Source: Rhynchopus euleeides
Lineage: Eukaryota > Euglenozoa > Diplonemea > Diplonemida > Diplonemidae
Direction: 5' to 3'
DNA length: 64,000 nt
Assembly (NCBI GenBank): GCA_963210315.1
Contig: OY723302.1
Coordinates: 124,001 to 188,000 of the forward strand
The number at the start of each line of letters is the position of its first letter. Position 1 is the stretch's first letter. The position numbers and the translations under genes were made by a program. Below are positions 55,335-64,000 of the stretch, one piece after another. The notes under the pieces are model-generated. The model did no database searches. It was not told the DNA's origin and worked only from the letters and a program-made list of their open reading frames with translations.

Positions 55335-55336
55335 CT
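55335..55336 (-). promoter_or_regulatory. Candidate 3' splice acceptor upstream of the canopy-like ATG
   Basis: Minus-strand CCTACCCAG ends here, 48 nt before the start codon. Similar CAG acceptors precede the other seven host genes at 5633, 10585, 12263, 21527, 26977, 39545 and 51151. They could be spliced-leader addition sites or 5'-UTR intron ends. Confidence 0.35.
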
Positions 55337-58300
55337 GGGTAGGTCTGGGTGTGGGTGCGAGGGGGAGGGGGTAATGGCAGGGCAGTGTGAGGGAGGGCGT
55401 GAGTGTGCTGGACAAGCCGAGAACATGCGTCGCCGCACGCGCAACCGGGGGGCTGTGTGTTTGTATGTTTGTATTTTTTCCCCCTTTTGGACTCAAATGC
55501 CGCCCCCCCTTTTTTTCCCACGGGGTATCATTTTGCTAATTTTTTTTGCTTATCTCCCCTTCCCTTCCACGTCGATAAAAAAAAATGGTGTCATTTCACA
55601 CGACGGCATGAGCATCCCTTTGGATTTCTTTTTGCTGTGTGCGCGCATGTGAGTCTGTGCAGTGGCATGCACTGAATCGAGATACGCTCGATGGAGCCTC
55701 GCCCGGCACAAACTCACATAAAAAAAACAGCAAATACGACAACAAACAACAGTCAAGAGGCACAGCGCGGGTTCCCTTTTCTTGGAGTCGACAGCCACTA
55801 GTCTGATGTGGGGTGCGATCAGAGCAGTGATGGCCGCTTCTCTTTATTTTGGAGAGGCCGAACGTCCTCCCGCTGCGACAAAAAAAAGTTGCGGGTGTAC
55901 AAAAAAATGATATGGGCAGTGGTGCAACGTGAAGAGGTCGTTTTTACGCGCTTCTTTTTTTTGCCAGGAGGTTCTCTTTAGAAGCCCCCCAATAGCACGT
56001 AGCCCCTCCTCGCCCACCCCCTGGGCTTGCTGTTTTGTGCGCCAAATATAACAAATTCCCAGGCAAACAAAAAACCGATTCCCGCAACCGAGACTGCAGA
56101 TGTTTGCCTTTTGGTTGTTGGGTTGGCTAAACATTGGCACTGCCCCCCCCCCCACCCCCATTACCCCGCCACTTTACACTCGGCGGAGGGGGGGGGGGAG
56201 GCCGCTGTGGTTGTGGTAAAGAAAAGCAGACACACACACGCTGTGCGCGTTGCAGATCTGAAACAGACCCCCCTCATGAAAACTTATCGCCAGACGCGTG
56301 GAAGGAAAGGGGGGTGGGGAGAGAGAGAGAGAGAGAGACGGGGAGGGAGAGGAGGGGGGATACGAGGCAAGGCGAGCTCAGGGAGGAACACCTTCCTCCT
56401 GAGGCGTTATGCTGGAGGGGAGGGGGGGGGGGGTGGTGGGGGTGTGGGGATGGGTGGCACAGCCCAACCGGGTGGCAATGCCTATGGAGGAGACCTGTGC
56501 CGTAGGCTGTGACACACACACACGCACACGCCCCTCACCCCACCTCCCCACCCCACCCCATCACTCCCACCCACGGAAGAGCCAGGTCCCGGTTTGCAGG
56601 TCCTGCGGCTGCTGAGTCCACCTAACAACTCTGTTTGGACTGCCGGACCCCATTCGCACAACTACCTGGCAAAGCCCTGGTGAGGGGCGAGCCAGGTTGG
56701 GCAGTAACGCGAAGAAAGGGCTCGACAACACCGAATGGAAATCACGGATGGAGAGAACAGCGCAAAAAATCCCACAGCCACTGCACCAGTTGACACCTTT
56801 TGGCTCCAGTGAAGCATGGGGCTGGTTTGAGTGGGGGACAGATTAGCAAAGCAGATTTTTTTTTAAAAAAAAAAGGCAATGTCTTGACTCTTCAGAGAAA
56901 ACAGAGAATGGGGCTGGCCCCATTTCTTGAATCTTGACACCTTTTTCACCCTTGCTTGCATGGCAGTGGTTTCCCTCCCCCCGAGGTGCGGCAGTGTCTC
57001 ATCATGAAGTGGCGTTCAATGGGCAACACGCGCTTCCAGACACACAACATGCCACGGGGGATGTGGGCGTTTTATTTTGACAGGAGAGATAGGGGCAGAG
57101 GGGGAGGGGGGTGGGGGTGGGGGGTGGGGATGGAAAGGGGGGAGGTGAAAGAATGGATGGGGGGGGGGGGGGGGAAATCACTTATTTTTCACATGGCGCA
57201 CTCGTCAAAAGGAGGGAAGGGGGGAAGGGGGGATCTGCCCGTCTTGACGCGGCAAGAACGGGCGAATTTTCCTGATTTTTTTTGCTTTGAATCCGTGAAT
57301 GTCTTGGTTTTTGATCTCTTCTGTTCCAATGCAAGCCCCCCCCTCCCCCCCGCCCCCACACACACATCCCCTACCACCCTACACACACCACCACCACCAA
57401 CCCTTCTTTCCAGAGCCAAATCTTTTTCCCAGTGCAGAGAACCATACACTCGCCGTGACTGATTCGGATCGTGCTTTGTTTGGATTCACTTTTTGTGAAT
57501 CCCAGGGGCACTGCACTTTACGGGTCGTTTCAAATTGGCGAAAGGGGGCATGATGAAGGTGTCTGTGTGGGGGGGAAGGGGAAAAGGGGGGGGTGGTGGT
57601 GGTAAAGAGGGCTTTGTGGAGGTGTTTTGCGATACCAGGTCCTCCTTTAACGCCTTTGGAATTCATAGGAAATCGGAGCGATTTAGCTTCTGTTTTTTTG
57701 TTTTCCCGGGAACACCACCGACTTGTCTTTTTTTGCGATTCTAGATTATCGTTCCAGAGACGCCCCGATGGTGTCGTTGGCACGCAGGTCTGGGGGGTGA
57801 AGATCATTGTCAACAACGCTGCGTTGCCTTCCTGTGGAGCTATGCATAGATCGGGTGCCCTTCGCTCTGAAGTACACAAAGGCGAACACCCCCTCATGCA
57901 ATAGGGGCAGCACACTTTGCTCAGTTCGTCACAGCGAGATTGAAGGTCCCGTCGTTTCCCCCCCTGTGTTCGGTTCTGGCGAATAAAAATCACTCCACGC
58001 TGGGTCCTTTGATACGTGCCGTGTGGGTCGGTGGACGTTATTCTTGCACCGCCCTCCACCGTCTGCCCTCGACCTCCCCAGTCCTTGCACCTTCTCCGTC
58101 CCCAAGCAAAGGTTGGGGGGGATGGGTGTGGCGGGGTGAACGACCCGTATCATTGGAACAGTTGAGACACATCAAACAAACCACCAAATGCGGCTCTGCA
58201 CAGCCAAAGCAACACGCGGGGAGTTCCTTCGTTGCTGGTTCGGCTAGCAGGCGCTGGTGCCAAGACGGAATATTTTTTTTTGGGGGGGGTCGACAATCGC

Positions 58301-58400
58301 GAGGAGTCTCGGACTGCCACTCCCGTATTTTATGTTGATTGGCCAAACACAGGCGCGTGCAGTTCTAATGAAGCACCTCAGTGAGAAGAACTCACTGGAA
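55337..58400. other. Intergenic, no gene seen
   Basis: Contains G runs (56415-56432, 57158-57175), a GA repeat (56318-56338), an A run (56865-56875) and C-rich tracts. No frame with motifs. Confidence 0.4.
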
Positions 58401-58479
58401 AGAGAGAGAAAGCAAAATATTCATTGGAGGATCCTTGAAATCGGTAGTGGACAGTAGCGGACAGGGCGGACATTTCCTT

Positions 58480-59460
58480 GTGGAAAAAGTGCCCGAAAAA
58501 AAAAATTCGAAAAGGTCCCCCTTACAGAATTCGCCTTTTTTCAAAAAATCGGAAAATTTCGGACCGCAATTTGTACCCAAGAAAGTGCCGAATTTTCGGA
58601 CTTGGTCCGATTTGAACGATTTCCGTGCCTCTTGCAACCCCCATGAGGGGGGGCTGCTGTTTCGGGTTCTTCCGGTGGTACATGCTGGGGTGTCAGGACA
58701 GGGAATCCTGCTCGCTGTACCCGGTGATCCCTGACGCAGCCAGGAAGTGGAGAGCCTTGGAACCCTGGTTGAGGCCTGTAACACCCGGCCTTCCTGCCAC
58801 TTCTGGCATTGTGGAGTGGAGGTGGATATGGAGAAGGTTCTCTCTCCGTCCGGTCGAGCACAACCGTCCTCTCCAGCCAGGGGCCATCTACTTTCCAAAC
58901 AAGGGCCAGGAACATGCTCAAACAAACTAATTGATCAGAAAATCTGGCTAGCCGTGGAATCATTGAGCAAAATTTGGGGAGTGATTGGTGCCCCATTGCT
59001 GCATATGACATGTCCATTTTTGACGATTTTTGGGCAGAATTTGGTGCGTGGGACCTTTCGATTTTCATGAATTTTTCGGAATTTCGTGGGGACCGGTACC
59101 CCATTTGAGGGCCAAAAATCTCATTTCCGAGGCCTGGGAATGGTCGCAGTGGCCTCAGATGTCCAAAAACGTTCAATTGACCTCTCCTCGAAAAAAAAAA
59201 TCGAAAAGTCCCCCCGACTGGCACCCCGGATTAGGACATGTCTCTGGGGGTGTCCGGGGGGCATTTTTGGCCCATTTTTGGCTGGGGAAAATGGGCCATT
59301 TTTCACGATTTTTTCGGTTTTTTGTCCGGACCGGCACCGCATTTGAGGGGCCAAAATCTGATTTCCGAGGCCCGGGAATGGTCGCAGTGGCTTCATTTGG
59401 CCAAAAACGTTCAATTTACCCTTCTCCAAAAAAAATTCGAAAGGGTCCCCCTACAAATCG
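58480..59460. repeat. Degenerate repeat region with a tandem unit of about 245 bp
   Basis: Two units near 59085-59215 and 59328-59455 share ATTTGAGGG-CCAAAA, ATTTCCGAGGC, GGGAATGGTCGCAGTGGC, CCAAAAACGTTCAATT and TCGAAA-GGTCCCCC. Similar C.GAAAAAAAA and TTTTTCGG motifs occur in the element at 46178-47319. Confidence 0.8.
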
Positions 59461-59516
59461 CCGGTCTTAGGAGCAAAAAATTCGCGCGGTGCCCAGGCTT
59501 CGCGCGGTGCCCAGGC

Positions 59517-60695
59517 TACATTGACCGGGTGGCGGTGGATGTCGACGCTCCAGACCCTGCGGAGCAACCCGCGGTCACCCCGGATCTGCGGGAGGTCCTG
59601 GAGTCCGCCCGGGCGCGCCCCCGCCGGCGGAAGCCCATCCCGAGCCGCATGCACGACACGCCGATGGGGCCCAGGCAGCCGAGTGCCCCGCACGACTCGT
59701 CGGGGGCTGCGCACCATCCAACGCGGGTGAAGGAGGAAGTGGCGGAGGAGCCGGCCGCTCCCGGCCAGGACGTGGAGATGCACCAGGGCGGAGGCTCCCA
59801 AACCTCAAACACAGCCCCCTCTGGTGCGCCCTCCGCGACCCACGGCCACAGCGTGCCCCCGGCGGAGAGTGCCTCCCGGGCTGCCCCAGCCCCCATGCAG
59901 GGGCAGGCCCAACATGCAGAGTGCCCGCCGTCGGGGTCGGGGGCCACAGAGAACCACCAGGGCGGAGGCTCCCAAACCTCAAACACAGCCCCCTCTGGTG
60001 TGCCCTCTGCGGCTCCGGTCACGGCGGCAGGCGCCCAGCCGTCTGGCCCCGCTCAGGCCGCGCGGCGCCGCCAGGGCGGAGGCTCCCACACTTTCAACAC
60101 AGCCCCCTCTGGCACCTCTGGCGGAACAGCCCCCGGTGGGGCTGGCGGGATCCAGGGGGTTGCTGCGACGATGATGCGCAACGCCGCGCAGGCCCGCCGG
60201 GACGGGCAGCGCCGCAGCCGGACGGCCGCGTCCTCGAGACGCCTGGAGGAGCTGCGTCAGGGTGACGCGGCGGGCCCCATGGAGTTCGACGACGACCCGG
60301 CGAACGTGTGGGAGCCCGAGGACGACCTCCAGGCCATCGACGCCTACGGGGACGACGAGACGCCCGCGGCGAACATCCCCGCTCTGCAGGAGCTTGCGGC
60401 GTCCCGTGTCTGGGCCGAGGGGGTGGTAGCGCGGGCCCGCGGCATGGCCCCCTGCGTCTCGATGGGAGGAGCCATCCCCCGCACCGTCGAGGCGTGGAGG
60501 CACTGCTTCCACCCCAGCTATGGCCTTTGCCCCCTCTCGCCCAGGGTGGCAGGTGACGTAGCGGCGGAGTGGCTGCAGGCGCGCATCCTGCAAGGGGGCG
60601 CGCAGGCCGAGCCCGGGAACCAGACGAGGGAGCCGGGGGTCAGCCTGCGCGTCTACATGCGCAAGCTGCAGACGGAGGTGGAGCGGGGCGAGTAG
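59517..60695 (+). CDS. Pro/Gly/Ala-rich protein with three QGGGSQTSNTAPSG repeats, unknown; 5' end uncertain
   Basis: A long plus-strand frame with consistent GC-rich codon use ends at TAG 60693-60695. The first in-frame ATG in the GC-rich part is 59650, but the coding-like composition starts near 59517, so the start or an upstream acceptor is unclear. The repeat HQGGGSQTSNTAPSG occurs near 59782, 59955 and 60071 (third copy SHTFNTAPSG). The C-terminal half is charged, with an acidic patch (FDDDPANVWEPEDD) then a folded-looking segment (AWRHCFHPSYGLCPLSPRV, then AAEWLQARIL). It is the only host-like frame on the plus strand and follows repeat sequence directly, so it may be a gag-like or other protein of a mobile element. 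No family recognised. Confidence 0.5.
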   Translation, partial: YIDRVAVDVDAPDPAEQPAVTPDLREVLESARARPRRRKPIPSRMHDTPMGPRQPSAPHDSSGAAHHPTRVKEEVAEEPAAPGQDVEMHQGGGSQTSNTAPSGAPSATHGHSVPPAESASRAAPAPMQGQAQHAECPPSGSGATENHQGGGSQTSNTAPSGVPSAAPVTAAGAQPSGPAQAARRRQGGGSHTFNTAPSGTSGGTAPGGAGGIQGVAATMMRNAAQARRDGQRRSRTAASSRRLEELRQGDAAGPMEFDDDPANVWEPEDDLQAIDAYGDDETPAANIPALQELAASRVWAEGVVARARGMAPCVSMGGAIPRTVEAWRHCFHPSYGLCPLSPRVAGDVAAEWLQARILQGGAQAEPGNQTREPGVSLRVYMRKLQTEVERGE

Positions 60696-61345
60696 GCGGA
60701 GCAGCGTCCCCACCCCCACCACCCCCCCCCCCCCGGGACCTTCCCCCCCCCCCTTTCATAGATGTGTGCAGGTGGCCGTTGTGAATGGTTAGACAGGGGC
60801 TGGCCACCCCCTCCCCCGGGCTCTGCACAGCAGGTCTGGGTTAGAAACAACATAACCCCCCCCCCCCCTTCCTCCCCCCCCCCTCCCCTCCCCTCCCCTC
60901 CCCTCCCCTCCCCTCCCCTCCCCTCCCCTCCCCTCCCCTCCCCTCCCCTCCCCTCCCCTATTGATGCCCCCCCCCCCTCCCCCAGCGCTTTGCCGCTCGT
61001 GTGAGTACCGCCCTGACTGGGAGAAAGGGTAGGGCTGGTTGGGTTGGCGGAGTTGGGCGGATGGGCGAAACGGAAAAATCGACGAGGTCGCAGCGTCAGG
61101 GCGTTCTGGGCTGGCTGGTGGTGGTTGGGACAAGACCGACGAGATTAGAAGCGGCACTGGTAGACGGGTTTTGAGGCCCCCCGCCCCCAGGTTCCCCCTG
61201 CCCACCTGGACGGACCCAAGTGCCTCACACCGGATCTCTCCCCACCCGGTGGTCCACCTGACGGATACGAGCAAAAAAATTTGGGCACCCAGATTTCAAA
61301 AAATTTCAAACTATTTTCTGGACCAAAAATCAAACTATTGAGGTC
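60696..61345. other. Intergenic with a CTCCC simple repeat
   Basis: C runs at 60723-60734 and 60857-60867, then a pure CCCCT repeat of about 15 units (60884-60959). No gene seen. Confidence 0.7.
60884..60959. repeat. (CCCCT)n pentanucleotide repeat
   Basis: Uninterrupted CCCCT units for about 75 bp. Confidence 0.95.
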
Positions 61346-61545
61346 CTGGCCGGACATGTCCGGGGGGGGGGGTCAAAATTGGATTTCCCGAATTTCCGGG
61401 TCCGGACATGTCCGCCCGGACATCCGGACACCAGAAAATGTCCGCCCGGACATGTCCGCCCTGTCCGGGGCGGACATTTCTGGATGTCCGGATGTCCGGG
61501 CGGACATGTCCGGGCGGGAAATTCGGGAAATGTCCGGGGGGGGGG
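61345..61545. repeat. CCGGACATGTCCG palindromic repeat cluster
   Basis: About twelve GGACATGTCC and CCGGACATCCGG units. A related GGGGGGTCAAAATTGGA...CCGGACATCCGG segment lies on the far side of the palindromic element (62258-62330), giving direct flanking copies. Confidence 0.9.
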
Positions 61546-61553
61546 GGGGGGGG

Positions 61554-62256
61554 CACGGTGGGATCTTGTAAATTTTACATGTATAACTACAAGTATATAC
61601 ATGTATTATACATGTATAATACTTGCATGTCAACTATTATACATGTATAATACATGTATAATACATGTATATGCCTGAAATATACATGTAAAATACATGT
61701 ATATCAAGTAAAAATACAAGTATAATACTTGCATGTCAACTATTATACTTGTATTTTTACTTGATATACATGTATTTTACATGTATATTTCAGGCATTTA
61801 CATGTATTTTACATGTATAATACTTGTCATGCAAGTATTATACAAGTAAAATACTTGCATGACAAGTAAAATACATGTATAATACTTGCATGACAAGTAA
61901 AATACTTGCATGCAAGTAAAATACATGTATTTTACTTGCATGCAAGTATTTTACTTGTCATGCAAGTATTTTACATGTATAATACTTGCATGACAAGTAT
62001 TATACATGTAAAATACATGTAAATGCCTGAAATATACATGTAAAATACATGTATATCAAGTAAAAATACATGTATAATAGTTGACATGCAAGTATTATAC
62101 ATGTATTTTTACTTGATATACATGTATTTTACATGTATATTTCAGGCATATACATGTATTATACATGTATAATAGTTGACATGCAAGTATTATACATGTA
62201 TAATACATGTATTATACTTGTAGTTATACATGTAAAATTTACAAGATCCCACCGTG
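61554..62256. mobile_element. AT-rich palindromic element, copy B
   Basis: 703 bp, bounded by CACGGTGGGATCTTGTAAA and its inverse, inserted within a G run so any target duplication is hidden. Nearly the whole length is self-complementary. The order of TACATGTA/ACTTGCATG/TATCAAGTAAAAATAC units matches copy A, which has an extra nested insert. Confidence 0.9.
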
Positions 62257-62259
62257 GGG

Positions 62260-64000
62260 GGGGGTCAAAATTGGACCCGGACATCCGGACACCCGGATTT
62301 CCGGGTCCGGGCATGTCCGCCCTGTCCGCCCTGAAATCGCCTAAGGGGCCGGGGGAAATCCAGGAAATTCGGGAAATCCAGGAATATGAAGAATCCTCCA
62401 TTATGCATGTTCTCTTTCTTCTTCAGCAGCTATTATAGTTGTGTTGGGACTGGATCAAGTCACTCATCGTGTGACCCGCGACTGTCCTGGCAGCACGTGT
62501 GTACGACGTGCCCCCTTCAAAGCATCGATGACTCTCGAGCCAAGCAGGGGTTGAAATACACAGTACACACATGTTGCGCAAGCACCCCAGAAAAGGGGAG
62601 CAGGCCGCAGCGTGGGGTGGCGGATGACAGCACACTGCAAGCGATATGACTCCAGTCACCAATGGAGTTGGCAACTGAGACCAGCACGACATGCAATGCA
62701 ATGCATCAGCACCAGACTGCACAAAACAACGGGTGGTTCACAGCTTTGATGAGCGCACAATTTTTGGGTGAAGTAAAACGCCTGCAAGACAAACATGATT
62801 GGTGGTGTTAGAAACGGTGCTAGGGGAGATGCTCGGAACAAATATGCACACACTTGCCATTTTACATTCCTCTGGGAAGCAGATGGTGATCGCTGATTGC
62901 GACGTACCATTTAGAAGACATCCGATCTGGGGGTGGTGTATTGGAATGCCTGCATGTCGGATTGCTTCTTGTCCCAGATTGATCCCAGAGAGAGCAGAGC
63001 AGCAGCGGTCGTCGTTTCAATGGCACGTTCACTCCATTGCAACCTCTTGCTTGCTCATGTCCTTTTTTTTTGGGATCGACAACCTCCAGCCTGACGCACG
63101 ATACGACTAGACTGCAGCGTGCACAATGTTGCCAGAAGGCGTTGTACTCACGGAGGATATATTTTTCCCTCATACGAAACTGATTTTTTTTGGATTTTTT
63201 AGAAAGATTTGGCACCTTTATGCACACCGTACTCGCAGGCACAGCGAAATGTGGCAACCGGGTGCGTTCCCAGCGAACCACAGCGCTGCACCCAACAGCA
63301 GGCGGCAAAGGAAATCGCAATGCAAGTGTCTGAAAAACTGATTGGTTTTTTTCCTCATTTTTTCTTATGTATTTTTTGTTGCGGCTGGTTGTGAATAAAT
63401 CAATCATTTTCGGCCCAGCTCCGGCGGCGGTGCGACAAAAGGGTTGACCGCGTGTTTTTTTTGGATCAGTTCATCTTGATCTCTCAGCAGCCCCCCGAGG
63501 AGGGCGTATACACGGCCCTTCTGACGCACTATCCCCGCTCGACGAGCCGAATGACGCTTCACTGCGAATATAAACGAATACGTAACGTACAAAACATGGC
63601 TCGCCCCTGGGACGGGGTCGGGTACGGGGTGGGAAGATGGGATGCCGGGCGAAAAGAATAGAAGGCAACTCGAGCACACACTCTGCGTGTAAGCGCCCAC
63701 ACGTGCGATGCCAACAGCCCTTTTTGTTTTACCGCAACCTAAGACGGGTTGCGGCGAAACAAACAAGGCCAGACAAAACACAGCGGGCAGTGCAAAAGCC
63801 ACAAGGGGCCCGGCGTATTTTGGGAATTGGTGGGGTGAAAGAGAACTTCAGGCGACGAGGGGGTGGGTGTGGGGCTGGGGCATGTGGTGGGGAAAGGGAA
63901 GACGACGAATTCGGGTTGCGATCCGAGGACACGGCTGGCAGGGGCGCAGAAGGCAATGCAGAGGGCCCGCCCCGCCACACTCGCTGCACACAAGGTGGCG
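62260..64000. other. Right edge, no gene seen
   Basis: After the CCGGACAT-rich flank the sequence is less repetitive. A minus-strand frame 63802-63404 begins with a hydrophobic stretch but has no motif or splice context, so I do not call it. Confidence 0.4.

Noticed and set aside
63404..63802. 132-aa minus-strand frame with a hydrophobic start
   Set aside because: The rest is of random composition with no conserved feature; too weak to call a secreted protein.

Overview
This is nuclear DNA of a GC-rich, repeat-laden eukaryote, probably a unicellular protist. The genes are cut by short GT-AG introns. All 16 introns I can place have a 5' splice site beginning GTATG and a 3' splice site ending CAG. 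There are no bacterial operons, ribosome binding sites or CRISPR arrays. All eight recognisable host genes lie on the minus strand across about 53 kb. Each start codon has a pyrimidine-rich CAG acceptor 3-112 nt upstream, which would fit a one-directional gene array with spliced-leader processing, although 5'-UTR introns are an alternative. Two ribosomal RNA fragments (an LSU piece near 45.6 kb and an SSU 3' end near 40.5 kb) are eukaryotic and in places read like euglenozoan rRNA. I hold the lineage only as a suggestion (euglenozoan or diplonemid-like), not as an identification.

Layout of host genes, read right to left on the minus strand: a six-cysteine ER-type canopy/saposin-like protein (55.3-52.2 kb) whose single long intron is filled by two transposable elements; a PP2C protein phosphatase (51.1-48.7 kb); a casein kinase 1 (39.4-38.0 kb); a 1532-residue multi-membrane protein of unknown function (26.9-22.3 kb); a small lysine-rich protein with repeated Cys-Gly-Ser-Lys-Lys motifs (21.5-20.8 kb); a phosphoserine phosphatase (12.2-11.3 kb); a fusion of proline-rich, RRM-like and BMT5-like (DUF2431) rRNA methyltransferase parts (10.6-6.8 kb); and a ClC-6/7-type CLC transporter with CBS domains (5.6-1.8 kb). 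The gene set is housekeeping in nature (ion transport, rRNA modification, serine synthesis, phospho-signalling, secretory folding) and shows no common pathway.

The space between genes is mostly transposable elements, foldback sequences, minisatellites and long G/C homopolymers. The most informative element is a 2.66 kb transposon (31303-33962) with about 230-bp terminal inverted repeats, a TA target duplication, and a D/D/E-type transposase whose C-terminal SAP domain is cut off by one TAG codon. A decayed second copy (53431-54578) has GAG at that codon. Elements in the window repeatedly sit between TA dinucleotides, several inside G/C homopolymers, and twice two elements lie back to back sharing a single TA. 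One of these TA-flanked elements carries the LSU rRNA fragment. A 0.7-kb, almost wholly palindromic AT-rich element occurs twice (12.45 and 61.55 kb), once with another palindromic element nested in it.
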